Of a DNA stretch of 41,055 bases, positions 24,496 through 32,052 are shown in pieces. This DNA is from Streptomyces huiliensis. Lineage in GTDB: Bacteria > Actinomycetota > Actinomycetes > Streptomycetales > Streptomycetaceae. The translations under genes were made by a program, and so were the position numbers. Location: positions 1 to 41,055 of the forward strand of contig NZ_JAIQLH010000083.1 in the NCBI RefSeq assembly GCF_020037025.1. Reading direction: 5' to 3'. Position 1 is the first letter of the stretch; each line of letters starts with the position of its first letter. Below the pieces are notes generated by a model that had not been told where the DNA came from, made no database searches, and was given only the letters and a program-made list of their open reading frames with translations.

Positions 24496-25305
24496 ATGGT
24501 TGGGCGGATGTCCAGGATTCCCGCGACCGCCGTTCTGGTGGCGGTGGCGCTGTCGGCCACCTCCGGCTGCGTCTCCCTGCCCGGCCACCACCCGTCCCGG
24601 CACGGCCCCGCCAAGGCCGGCTGGGAGGTGCGGCAGGGGCGCGACCGCGAGTCCCTGGAGCGGACGGGCGCGGAGCCGCCGGGGGCGGGCGGGGTGCCGG
24701 GGGTGCCCGGTACGGGGGCGCCCGGGAGACCGGCGATTCCCGGGTCGCCGAGTGTGCCCGGCCTGCCGGGGTTGCCGGGCGTTCCCGGTCTGCCCGGAGT
24801 GCCGAGCGTTCCCGCGCTGCCCGGGATGCCGGGTATGCCCGGTTCCGACGTCCTGGGCCCGCCGTCCGTCGCCGCTACCGCAGGGCCGGGACCGGCACGG
24901 CGGGCGCCCCACCGCGAGGGGGCGGGCTCCGCCCCGCCCTCGGGTTCGGGCTCCGCCTCCGCCCCGGAGCACCGGCGCTCCTCGCCGAGCACGGGAGCGC
25001 GGACGGAGGAGCGCCGCACCGAGGCACCCCCGCCGCCTGCCGCCCCACCGCCGTCGGAGCACCGCGCCCCGCCACCCCCACCCAGGTCGGAACCGCGCTC
25101 GGAGCCCCGCTCGGACCCACCCCCGGCAAGCCCCCGACACCACCCCGAACCGGAACACCCCCGCCCGGCCCCCGCCCCCGAGCGACCACACCCGGCACCC
25201 CCGCCCCGGGCCCGCATGGGCACGTGCGCGATGGGCGAACAGTACGGCCGCTGGCAGCCGGGGAGCGATGCCTCACGCATCTGCCGTCAGGTGTACGGCG
25301 GTTGA
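24496..25305 (+). CDS. Putative lipoprotein with collagen-like proline/glycine region
   Basis: 269 aa. Signal sequence RIPATAVLVAVALSATSGC with a lipobox-like end (Thr at -3 is unusual; Cys25 would be lipidated). Residues about 65-120 are near-continuous xPG triplets (VPGLPGLPGVPGLPGVPS), collagen-like but with Ser/Ala breaking the Gly register. Then a Pro/Ser/Arg/Glu-rich disordered region (to about 240) and a conserved-looking end, MGTCAMGEQYGRW...SRICRQVYGG, with two Cys. This short end motif recurs, as I recall it, on secreted Streptomyces proteins of unknown function. The start chosen has GGAG 5 nt upstream; ATG at 24508 is an alternative. Predicted surface anchored; role unknown. Confidence 0.78.
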   Translation: MVGRMSRIPATAVLVAVALSATSGCVSLPGHHPSRHGPAKAGWEVRQGRDRESLERTGAEPPGAGGVPGVPGTGAPGRPAIPGSPSVPGLPGLPGVPGLPGVPSVPALPGMPGMPGSDVLGPPSVAATAGPGPARRAPHREGAGSAPPSGSGSASAPEHRRSSPSTGARTEERRTEAPPPPAAPPPSEHRAPPPPPRSEPRSEPRSDPPPASPRHHPEPEHPRPAPAPERPHPAPPPRARMGTCAMGEQYGRWQPGSDASRICRQVYGG

Positions 25306-25591
25306 CGGCCCTCGGCCCGGCGGCCCGATGGCCACGCGGCACGGCGGTTGCGGCCCCTGACAACTTCCGAGGCGTCGGCCCCTTGAGGAACCCCGGCCCA
25401 CCGACAGCACTGCTCGGCCTCCCACGCTGGAGGCCGTGGCCGGGACACGCGACTCACACCCCTCGAATCGGCGCCCACGCGGCCCTACGGCGTCCCCGGC
25501 ACACCGACCACCCAGCCCGGCCGGACTCCCGGGCTCGACAGGCCCGGCAGGCCCGGCCCGACGCCCCCGGCCGGCCGCGCTCACCACCGCG
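25306..25591. other. 286-bp convergent intergenic region, no gene seen
   Basis: Lies between the stops of the lipoprotein gene (+) and the WYL regulator gene (-). Very rich in CCCGG/GGCCGG words, so many weak hairpins are possible, but I found no single strong terminator followed by a T run. Confidence 0.5.
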
Positions 25592-26560
25592 TCACCCGCC
25601 CCCGTACCGCGCGGCCAGCGCCGCCACCGCCGTGGCGACCGCGGCGCGCAGTTCGGGCGGGCCCAGCACCTCGGCTTCGGCGCCCAGCCCCAGCAGGTCG
25701 CAGACGGCCACGGGCAGGGACTCCACCGGGAGCACGACCTCCGTCCACCCGTCGGCGTCCGGCGCCCCGGCCCCCGCCGCGGCTCGCGCGCCCGCGGCGC
25801 CGAACTTCGCCGGCAGCAGCCGCAGGACGCCGGGCGACACCCGCAGCCGGGCCTCGCCCTGGTGGCGCATCTCCTCCAGCCGGCGGGAGGTCGCCGCCCA
25901 GGTGGCCGCCAGGTCGAAGCCGGCCGGGCGCTCGAAGCGGCCTGGCAGCGTCTCGGCGGCGAGGACGCGGGAGACCCGGTAGGTGCGGATGTCCGTCTCG
26001 GCGCGGGCGACCAAGTACCAGATGCCACCCTTGAGGACGAGCCCCAACGGGTGCAGTTCCCGCCGCACTTCGCCCTTCCAGCGGCGGTAGTGCACGCGCA
26101 GGGCGCGCTGCCGCCACACGGCGTCGGCGACGGCCGCGAGGTGCGGCACGGGTTCGGCGTCGCGGAACCAGCCCGGCGCGTCCAGGTGGAAGCGCTCCGC
26201 GACGCGCCGCGCCCGCTCCCCCGCGCCGGCCGGGAGGGCGGCCTCCAGCTTGAGCCGGGCCGCGGCGAGGTCGGCGCCCAGGCCGAGTTCGGCCGCGGCG
26301 CCGGGCACGGTGGCGAGGGCGAGGGAGCCCGCTTCGTCCTCGGTGAGGCCGGTGAGGCGGGTGCGGTAGCCGTCGAGCAGCCGGTAGCCGCCCGCCGGTC
26401 CGCGGTCGGCGAGGACCGGGACGCCGGAGGCGCCGAGCGCCTCGACGTCCCGGTAGACGGTACGGACCGACACCTCCAGCTCCGCCGCCAGCTCGGGGGC
26501 GGTCATCCGCCCCCGGTTTTGCAGCAGGAGGAGCAGGGAGAGGAGGCGGTCGGCGCGCAT
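25592..26560 (-). CDS. WYL-domain (YafY-type) transcriptional regulator
   Basis: 322 aa. N-terminal winged HTH at 1-60 (MRADRLLSLLLLLQNRGRM, ELAAELEVSVRTVYRDVEAL), linker, then a WYL domain (about 135-215) with LRVHYRRWKGEVRRELHPLG and GGIWYLVARAETDIRTYRVSRV, and the WCX C-terminal extension (RLRVSPGVLRLLPAKFG, EVLGPPELRAAV). WYL regulators sense an unidentified ligand, often nucleic acid or nucleotide-like in studied cases. It is divergent from the DUF3224 gene, with a perfect inverted repeat between them, so it probably controls that gene and itself. Confidence 0.93.
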   Translation of the reverse strand: MRADRLLSLLLLLQNRGRMTAPELAAELEVSVRTVYRDVEALGASGVPVLADRGPAGGYRLLDGYRTRLTGLTEDEAGSLALATVPGAAAELGLGADLAAARLKLEAALPAGAGERARRVAERFHLDAPGWFRDAEPVPHLAAVADAVWRQRALRVHYRRWKGEVRRELHPLGLVLKGGIWYLVARAETDIRTYRVSRVLAAETLPGRFERPAGFDLAATWAATSRRLEEMRHQGEARLRVSPGVLRLLPAKFGAAGARAAAGAGAPDADGWTEVVLPVESLPVAVCDLLGLGAEAEVLGPPELRAAVATAVAALAARYGGG

Positions 26561-26585
26561 CCCGGCATCGTCCCACCCCCCGTTT

Positions 26586-26614
26586 CCGTACCTGACGGAA
26601 GGTGTCAGGTACGG
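26586..26614. promoter_or_regulatory. Perfect 11-bp-arm inverted repeat, candidate WYL-regulator operator
   Basis: CCGTACCTGAC (26586-26596) and GTCAGGTACGG (26604-26614) are exact reverse complements separated by 7 bp. The site is 25 bp upstream of the regulator start and about 80 bp upstream of the DUF3224 start, the right position for one operator to control both. The sequence is certain; its binding by the WYL regulator is inferred from position. Confidence 0.8.
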
Positions 26615-26695
26615 GCGGGAGGCTGTGCGGGAGCCGCCCGGACCGTACGGGCGGTCCGACGCCGCCCCCCGCGGCCCGATCCGGAGGACCACCGC

Positions 26696-27103
26696 ATGAC
26701 CACGCACACCGACTCCACGTTCACCTTCCTCGACTGGGACGAGCACGAGCTCGGTCGGACGGAGGGCGGCACCCGCCTCGCCCGGGCGACCGTCCGCAAC
26801 ACCTACACCGGCGTCATCGAGGCGGCGGACACCCACTGCGCGTACACCATCGCCTACGCCCCGGACGGGACCGGCACCTTCTCCGGCTACCAGCTGTTCG
26901 ACGGCGCGGTCGCCGGCCGGAAGGGCGGCTTCGCGGTGCGCGAGACGGGTACCTTCGACGAACGCGGCACCGTGCGCTGCTCGTTCGAGGTGGTGCCCGG
27001 CTCGGGCAGCGGGGAGCTGGCCGGCCTCGCGGGCAGCGGCTGGTACACGGCGGAGCACGGGATCAAGGCCGTCCCCTACCGGTTCGAGCACACCGCCGGC
27101 TGA
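26696..27103 (+). CDS. DUF3224 family protein
   Basis: 135 aa small beta-rich protein of the DUF3224 family: FTFLDWDEHELGRTEGGTRLARA, TVRNTYTGVIEAADTHCAYTI, GYQLFDGAVAGRKGGFAVRETG, CSFEVVPGSGSGELAGLAGSG. This is related to allene-oxide-cyclase-like barrels, but no activity is established. No signal peptide, so cytoplasmic. A GGAGG lies about 8 nt before the ATG. It is paired with the divergent WYL regulator, a recurring arrangement, and a hairpin follows its stop. Confidence 0.88.
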   Translation: MTTHTDSTFTFLDWDEHELGRTEGGTRLARATVRNTYTGVIEAADTHCAYTIAYAPDGTGTFSGYQLFDGAVAGRKGGFAVRETGTFDERGTVRCSFEVVPGSGSGELAGLAGSGWYTAEHGIKAVPYRFEHTAG

Positions 27104-27115
27104 GCCGGGCAGCGG

Positions 27116-27143
27116 CGGGGTCAGGCCGCGCCGCCGGACCCCG
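27116..27143. terminator. Hairpin between convergent DUF3224 and ung genes
   Basis: CGGGGTC (27116-27122) pairs with GACCCCG (27137-27143), 7 bp with a 14-nt loop that is itself GC-rich. It sits between two convergent stops and has no T run, so it would act, if at all, as a bidirectional I-shaped terminator of the kind common in Streptomyces. Confidence 0.45.
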
Positions 27144-27156
27144 GCTCCGGCCCCGC

Positions 27157-27843
27157 TCAGACCTCCAGGTCCGGGATGCGCCAGTCGATCGGCTCGTGTC
27201 CCTGCGCCGCGATGGCCTCGTTGATCTGGGTGAAGGGGCGGCTGCCGAAGAAGCGCTTGGCCGACAGGGGCGACGGGTGGGCACCCTTGACGACGATGTG
27301 CCGCGACTCGTCGATCAACGGGAGCTTCTTCTGCGCGTAGTTGCCCCACAGCACGAAGACCGCCGGGTCGGGCCGCGAGACGACGGCGCGGATCACGGCG
27401 TCGGTGAACTTCTCCCAGCCCTTGCCCTTGTGGGAGTTGGGCTCCCCGCCGCGGACCGTGAGCACCGCGTTGAGCAGCAGGACGCCCTGCTCGGCCCAGG
27501 GCATGAGGTAGCCGTTGTCCGGCACGTCGTAGCCCAGCTCCTCGCGCATCTCCTTGTAGATGTTGCGCAGGGAGGGCGGCGTCTTGACACCGGGGCGCAC
27601 GGAGAAGCACAGGCCGTGGCCCTGGCCGGCACCGTGGTAGGGGTCCTGGCCCAGGACGAGGACCTTGACCCGGTCGTAGGGGGTGGCCTCCAGGGCGGCG
27701 AAGACCTCGCCGCGCGGCGGGTACACCGGCGCCTTCGTCCGCTCCTCCTCGACGAAGTCGGTCAGCTCCTTGAAGTAGGGCTTCTCCAGCTCCTCGCCGA
27801 GGACTGCGCGCCAGGACTCGGGCAGCACGTCGGTGACCGTCAC
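27157..27843 (-). CDS. ung: Uracil-DNA glycosylase, family 1
   Basis: 228 aa, the usual length. Water-activating motif GQDPYH (65-70, Asp67), uracil-pocket PPSLRNIYKE and LLLNAVLTVRGGEPNSHKGKG, and the DNA-intercalation loop HPSPLSAKRFFGS are all present. It removes uracil from DNA and starts base excision repair. GTG start with GGAGG 8 nt upstream. Monocistronic. Streptomyces often carry two ung-like genes, so this may not be the only copy. Confidence 0.96.
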   Translation of the reverse strand: MTVTDVLPESWRAVLGEELEKPYFKELTDFVEEERTKAPVYPPRGEVFAALEATPYDRVKVLVLGQDPYHGAGQGHGLCFSVRPGVKTPPSLRNIYKEMREELGYDVPDNGYLMPWAEQGVLLLNAVLTVRGGEPNSHKGKGWEKFTDAVIRAVVSRPDPAVFVLWGNYAQKKLPLIDESRHIVVKGAHPSPLSAKRFFGSRPFTQINEAIAAQGHEPIDWRIPDLEV

Positions 27844-28012
27844 TTCAGCAACCTCCGGGATCGGTTCTCTTTCTCGTCCGAGAACTTACCGGTGACCACT
27901 GACAACGCCCGCCGCGCGGGTGCCGGGGCCCAGCGGACCCCGGTCCCCGCCTACTCAGTCCCCGGCCCCCGCCCGCTCGGACAGCGACGTTCGCCCGCTC
28001 GGACGGCAGCGT
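27844..28012. other. 169-bp intergenic region upstream of ung
   Basis: Holds the ung promoter region and the end of the SDR transcript. The CGAGAAAGAGAACC stretch before ung (minus strand) is purine-rich, but no clear -35/-10 pair is seen. No hairpin with a T run follows the SDR stop. Confidence 0.4.
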
Positions 28013-28774
28013 TCAGACCGCGGCGTTGAGGAAGCGGCCGCCGTCGAGGACGAGCGTCTGCCCGGTGATCCAGGCCGCCGCGTCGGACAGCAGGAACGCC
28101 ACCGCGCCCGCCACGTCCTCGGGTGCGCCGAGCCGGCCGAGCGGGTAACCGGCCGTGGCCTCCTCCTCGCGCCCCTCGTAGAGGGCGGCGGCGAACTTCG
28201 TCTTGACCACGGCGGGCGCCACGGTGTTGACGCGGACGCCGGGCGCCATCTCGTGAGCGAGCTGGAGCGTGAGGTTGGCCATCGCGGCCTTGCTGATGCC
28301 GTAGGCGCCGACGAAGGGGGACGCGGAAAGTCCGGCGATGGAGCCGATGTTGACGATCGCCCCGCCGTTCTCCTTCTGCCACGCCCGCCACGTCTGCTGA
28401 GCGAAACCGAGGGCGGAGACGACGTTGGTCTCGAAGACCTTGCGGGCGACGCCGAGGTCGGTCTCGGTGATCGGGCCGAACACCGGGTTGGTTCCCGCGT
28501 TGTTGACGAGGTGGTCGACGCGGCCGAAGGTCTCCATGGCCCGTTCGACGGCGGTGGCCTGGTGGGCCTCGTCGTGCGCCTTGCCGGGCACGCCGAGCGC
28601 CCGGTCGGCGCCGCCCAGCCGTTCGACGGCCTCGGCGAGGGCGGTCGCGTCGCGGCCGGTGACGACGACGCGGTCGCCCCGGGCGACCAGGGCCTCGGCG
28701 ATGGCGTAGCCGATGCCGCGGCTCGCCCCGGTGACCAGCGTCACCTTCCCGGCGGCGGTGTCAGAGGTGGTCAT
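28013..28774 (-). CDS. Short-chain dehydrogenase/reductase
   Basis: 253 aa classical SDR. Cofactor motif TGASRGIG, then NNAG, with the catalytic Ser in VNIGSIAGL and Tyr-x-x-x-Lys in YGISKAA. The C-terminus WITGQTLVLDGGRFL is typical. It starts 16 bp downstream of the FabG-like gene, so the two are probably co-transcribed. With a FabG-like partner and a TetR-type operator in front of the operon, a role in fatty-acyl or polyketide-like metabolism is plausible. Substrate not identified. Confidence 0.93.
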   Translation of the reverse strand: MTTSDTAAGKVTLVTGASRGIGYAIAEALVARGDRVVVTGRDATALAEAVERLGGADRALGVPGKAHDEAHQATAVERAMETFGRVDHLVNNAGTNPVFGPITETDLGVARKVFETNVVSALGFAQQTWRAWQKENGGAIVNIGSIAGLSASPFVGAYGISKAAMANLTLQLAHEMAPGVRVNTVAPAVVKTKFAAALYEGREEEATAGYPLGRLGAPEDVAGAVAFLLSDAAAWITGQTLVLDGGRFLNAAV

Positions 28775-28790
28775 GGCTGCGCGTCCCCGT

Positions 28791-29552
28791 TCAGTCGAGC
28801 GGCCCGCCGGCCACGTACAGCACCTGGCCGGAGACGAAACCGGCGTTCTCGCCGGTGAAGAAGGCGATGGCGTGGGCGACGTCCTCCGGCTGCCCCACCC
28901 GTCCCACGGGGATCTCGCCGGCCGCGGCGGCCTGGAGGTCCTCGAACCCGATGCCGATCCGGGCGGCGGTGCCGGCCGTCATGTCGGTGGCGATGAACCC
29001 GGGGGCGACGGCGTTGACGGTGACGCCGAACTTGCCGAGCTCCTTGGCCAGGGTCTTGGTGAAGCCCTGGAGACCGGCCTTGGCGGCCGAGTAGTTGGCC
29101 TGGCCCCGGTTGCCGAGGGCGGAGCTGCTGGAGAGGTTGACGATGCGGCCCCAGCCGGCGTCGACCATGTGCTTCTGGCAGGCGCGGGCCATCAGGAACG
29201 CGCCCCGCAGGTGCACGTTCATGACGGTGTCCCAGTCGCCCTCGCTCATCTTGAACAGCAGGTTGTCGCGGAGCACCCCGGCGTTGTTGACGAGCACGGT
29301 CGGCGCGCCGAGCCCCTCGGCCACCCTTGCGACGGCGGCGGACACCTGTTCCGCGTCGGAGACGTCGCAGCCGACGGCGAGGGCCTCGCCGCCGGCACGG
29401 GAGATCTGCTCGACGGTGTCCGCGCAGGCCGCCTCGTCGAGGTCAAGGACGGCGACCGCGCGGCCCTCCACGGCGAGGCGCAGGGCGGTCGCGGCGCCGA
29501 TGCCGCGGGCGGCGCCCGTGACGACGGCCACCCGCCGTTCGCTGGTCAACAT
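28791..29552 (-). CDS. fabG: 3-oxoacyl-ACP reductase-like SDR (FabG family)
   Basis: 253 aa. TGAARGIG cofactor motif, NNAG, Ser in NLSSSSALG, YSAAKAG for Tyr/Lys, and GKFGVTVNAVAPGFIATDMT, the FabG-type loop. The end DVAHAIAFFTGENAGFVSGQV is also FabG-like. The start used has AGGAGA about 8 nt upstream; a longer frame to 29630 would run through the operator. First gene of a two-SDR operon behind a near-consensus promoter. It is probably a specialised paralogue and not the housekeeping FabG, since no fabD, acpP or fabF genes are beside it. Confidence 0.9.
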   Translation of the reverse strand: MLTSERRVAVVTGAARGIGAATALRLAVEGRAVAVLDLDEAACADTVEQISRAGGEALAVGCDVSDAEQVSAAVARVAEGLGAPTVLVNNAGVLRDNLLFKMSEGDWDTVMNVHLRGAFLMARACQKHMVDAGWGRIVNLSSSSALGNRGQANYSAAKAGLQGFTKTLAKELGKFGVTVNAVAPGFIATDMTAGTAARIGIGFEDLQAAAAGEIPVGRVGQPEDVAHAIAFFTGENAGFVSGQVLYVAGGPLD

Positions 29553-29623
29553 GGGGACTCTCCTCACCTCGGGCGGCGTCCCCGACCGGCGGGAGCGGGC
29601 CGGGCGGCCCCTCGGACGGTGGG

Positions 29624-29637
29624 TGAGCAACCGCTCA
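29624..29637. promoter_or_regulatory. Inverted repeat operator TGAGC-AACC-GCTCA
   Basis: Perfect 5-bp-arm repeat in the leader of the FabG/SDR transcript, about 15-25 nt downstream of the predicted transcription start. The TGAGC/GCTCA arm sequence is typical of TetR-family sites at acyl-metabolism genes in actinobacteria (from memory). No regulator gene adjoins, so the protein would be encoded elsewhere. Confidence 0.65.
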
Positions 29638-29655
29638 GTAGCTTCGGCCGATCAG

Positions 29656-29684
29656 ACGCTAGAAGCCCCGCCATCCGCTGTCAA
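29656..29684 (-). promoter_or_regulatory. Near-consensus sigma-70 (HrdB-type) promoter of the FabG/SDR operon
   Basis: Minus strand: -35 TTGACA (29684-29679, perfect), 17-bp spacer, -10 TAGCGT (29661-29656). Predicted start near 29649, giving a leader of about 95 nt before fabG. Clearest promoter in the window. Confidence 0.75.
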
Positions 29685-29707
29685 CGCCCCGGCACCGGCC
29701 CCGCTCC

Positions 29708-30112
29708 CTACCGGACCAGCAGGTCGAGCAGGCGTTCCGGCTCGCCCCGCGGGTCGAGGGTGAGCCCGGTGTGCACCGGTCCCGGCTGGACGACCGTGCT
29801 GCGCGGCGCGATCAGCCAGCGGAAGCGCCGTCCGGCGTCGTCGCAGGCGGCCTGCCCGGCCCTCTCGCCACCGGCGCAGACGCCCTCGACGGCGCGGAGC
29901 GCGGCCCGCACCCCGGCGACGTCCGCCGCGGGGTCGAGCGCGAGCAGCCGGGCCTCGTCGAGGTGGACGCGGGCCTCGACGAACGCCCGCGCCTGGCAGT
30001 AGACGACGACGCCCGCGTTGATCTGCTCCCCGCGCTCGACGCGCGGCACGACCCGCAGCAGCGCGTACTCGAAGACGTCCCGCTCCTTGGCGTCCTTCAT
30101 ACGGTCCGTCAC
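29708..30112 (-). CDS. DUF3037 protein paired with the HipA-like kinase
   Basis: 134 aa. DUF3037 features: EYALLRVVPRVERGEQINAGVVVYC and ARVHLDEARLLALDPAADV. Function unknown. The GTG start overlaps the HipA-like stop (GTGA) with AGGAAGG 7 nt upstream; an ATG four codons later is an alternative. This two-gene arrangement recurs in bacteria, so the proteins probably act together. No toxin or antitoxin activity can be read from the sequence. Confidence 0.85.
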   Translation of the reverse strand: MTDRMKDAKERDVFEYALLRVVPRVERGEQINAGVVVYCQARAFVEARVHLDEARLLALDPAADVAGVRAALRAVEGVCAGGERAGQAACDDAGRRFRWLIAPRSTVVQPGPVHTGLTLDPRGEPERLLDLLVR

Positions 30113-30936
30113 TTCCCGGCCTTCCTGTTGTCCAGCCTGACCCGCACCCACTCGGGCGCCTGCGAGGGCTTGTCTGCGCTGCGCTCGCCGAGGGTGACGC
30201 GGTCGCCGATGCCGGCCGCCCGGGCGAGCAGCACCTCGACGTAGGCCCGGCGCACCGCGTCCGGCCCGTCGAAGCCCGGTTCGTCCGCCAGCCAGACGTC
30301 GGGGACGTCGGCGACCACGCCGGTCAGCAGCTCCTCGGTGACGAGCGGCGCGAGCTCGGCCGTCGCGGCGGCGAGGTCGGGGGCGAAGGTGGCCAGGACG
30401 TGGTCCGAGGCGTCGTACCCCTTGTCCGCGGCGGCGCCGGCGGACGGCCAGTTGTGGTGCCAGATCATGGTGGCGCCGTGGTCGATGAGCCACAGGGCGC
30501 CGTGCCAGACCAGCAGGTTGGGGTTGCGCCAGGAGCGGTCGACGTTGCCCACCAGCGCGTCGAACCACACCACGCGCCCGGCCTCGGCTGCGTCCACCTC
30601 GAAGGCGAGCGGATCGAAGCCGAGCGCGCCGGGCAGGAAGTCCATCCCCAGATTCAGGCCGCCACTCGACTTCAGCAGCGCCTGCACCTCCTGGTCCGGC
30701 TCCCCCCGCCCGATCACCGGATCGACGTCGACCCCCACCAACTCCGGAACCCGCAGCCCCAGCGCCCGGGCGAGCTGCCCGCAGATCACCTCGGCCACAA
30801 GGGTTTTGCGCCCCTGACCCGCCCCGCTGAACTTCACGACATACGTCCCGAGGTCGTCGGCCTCGACGATCCCGGGCAGCGACCCGCCCTCACGCAACGG
30901 CGTGACGTAACGGGTGGCGGTGACTTCCGTCAGCAT
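30109..30936 (-). CDS. HipA-like kinase family protein
   Basis: 275 aa, shorter than E. coli HipA (about 440). Seen are the glycine-rich TPLREGGSLPGIVEADDLGTYVVKFSG with Lys as the likely ATP-binding residue, FDALVGNVDRSWRNPNLLV, in which N-x-D-R matches the catalytic-loop Asp, and LWLIDHGATMIWHHNW, the metal-binding D-H-G in place of DFG. HipA proteins phosphorylate aminoacyl-tRNA synthetases; the target here is unknown. The start chosen is ATG-LTEVTATRYV; the longer frame to 30981 begins at the predicted -10 (TACTAT, 30985-30980) and is unlikely. There is no HipB-like HTH gene beside it; its partner is DUF3037. Confidence 0.85.
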   Translation of the reverse strand: MLTEVTATRYVTPLREGGSLPGIVEADDLGTYVVKFSGAGQGRKTLVAEVICGQLARALGLRVPELVGVDVDPVIGRGEPDQEVQALLKSSGGLNLGMDFLPGALGFDPLAFEVDAAEAGRVVWFDALVGNVDRSWRNPNLLVWHGALWLIDHGATMIWHHNWPSAGAAADKGYDASDHVLATFAPDLAAATAELAPLVTEELLTGVVADVPDVWLADEPGFDGPDAVRRAYVEVLLARAAGIGDRVTLGERSADKPSQAPEWVRVRLDNRKAGK

Positions 30937-31030
30937 GTTCTCAGGCTCCGCGGTTCTCTCGACGTGCCACGAAGTGAGCATAGTAACCGAGCGTGACCAC
31001 CCTTGATCACCTTGATTGGGTCCACCCCCG

Positions 31031-31978
31031 TCACACGGACGGCTCCTGGTCCGGGGCGTCCCCGGCCGGTTCGCGGTCGGCGAGTGCGCGGCCGGTCGCG
31101 CGCAGCGCGTCGACCGTGGCCCGGACGGACGGGCGGGTGTCAGCGTCGGCGCGCCATACGGCGAAGACGTGCCGGCGCATCGCCTGTCGCACCGGGACCA
31201 TGCGCACCCCGTCGGGAACGGACCCGCGGCCCAGGCGCGGGGAGACGACGACGCCGAGGCCGGCGGCGACGAGGACGAGCTGGGTGTGGTGCTCGTCGGC
31301 CATGTGCGCGATGCGGGGCTCGACGCCCTGGGCGCGCAGGGTGCCCAGCAGCCATTCGTGGCAGAACTCGCCCTTGGGCCAGGAGACCCACTCGTCGTCG
31401 GCGAAGTCCTCCAGGGAGACGTCGCGGCGGCCGGCGAGCGGGTGGCCGGTGGGCACGGCGACGTCCACGGGGTCGTCCAGGACCACGGCCTTGGACAGCC
31501 CGGCGGGCAGGGGAAGCGGCCGGTTGGTCCAGTCGAGGACGACGGCGACGTCGAGGTCGCCGCGGTCGACCCGCCGGACGGCCTCCTCCGGGCGCATCTC
31601 CTCGGCGATCACAACGAGGTGGGGGTGGTCGGCGCGGAGCCTGGTCAGAACGGCCGGAAGCATGCCGCGGACGGCCGTCGGGAAGGCGCCGAGCAGCAGC
31701 CGGCCGACGGCCCGGCCGCGCTGCGCCTCCAGGTCCGACCGGGCGAGGGCGACCTGCGACAGGATGCGCTCGGCGTGGGCGGCGAGCAGCCGACCGGCGT
31801 CGGTGAGGCGGATGCCGCGGCCCTGCCGGGCGAGGAGCCGCTCGCCGGTCTCGCGCTCCAGCTTGGCCAGTTGCTGGGAGACGGCGGAGGTGGTCACCCG
31901 CAGTTCCGCGGCGGCGGCGCTGACGGATCCGTGTCGGGCGACGGCGTCGAGCGTGCGCAGGCGCTCCAGATTCAACAT
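31031..31978 (-). CDS. LysR-family transcriptional regulator
   Basis: 315 aa. N-terminal winged HTH LERLRTLDAVARHGSVSAAAAELRVTTSAVSQQLAKLE, here written in two overlapping parts, is intact. The effector-binding domain runs from about 90 to 295 (RLLLGAFPTAVRGMLPAVL, DLDVAVVLDWTNRPLPLPAGL). It is divergent from the EamA transporter with a 74-bp gap, so it most likely controls that gene. The stop is 95 bp upstream of the HipA-like start. Confidence 0.95.
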   Translation of the reverse strand: MLNLERLRTLDAVARHGSVSAAAAELRVTTSAVSQQLAKLERETGERLLARQGRGIRLTDAGRLLAAHAERILSQVALARSDLEAQRGRAVGRLLLGAFPTAVRGMLPAVLTRLRADHPHLVVIAEEMRPEEAVRRVDRGDLDVAVVLDWTNRPLPLPAGLSKAVVLDDPVDVAVPTGHPLAGRRDVSLEDFADDEWVSWPKGEFCHEWLLGTLRAQGVEPRIAHMADEHHTQLVLVAAGLGVVVSPRLGRGSVPDGVRMVPVRQAMRRHVFAVWRADADTRPSVRATVDALRATGRALADREPAGDAPDQEPSV

Positions 31979-32052
31979 CTCAGCGATGCTACGTGAACAC
32001 GTGTACGAGAATTTGCTTGTTCTAAGAGGTCCGTTCCGACATCTTGAGCCGC
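31979..32052. promoter_or_regulatory. LysR/EamA divergent promoter region
   Basis: 74 bp, A/T-richer than its surroundings. Candidate LysR half-sites are CGTG-AA-CACG (31992-32001) and AGAA-N8-TTCT (32008-32023). No strong ribosome site is seen before the EamA ATG at 32053, so that transcript may have an unusual start. Confidence 0.45.

Noticed and set aside
25592..27610. 672-aa frame extending the WYL regulator upstream through DUF3224 and ung
   Set aside because: The extension runs antisense through DUF3224 and across the operator; the regulator begins at the HTH methionine at 26560.
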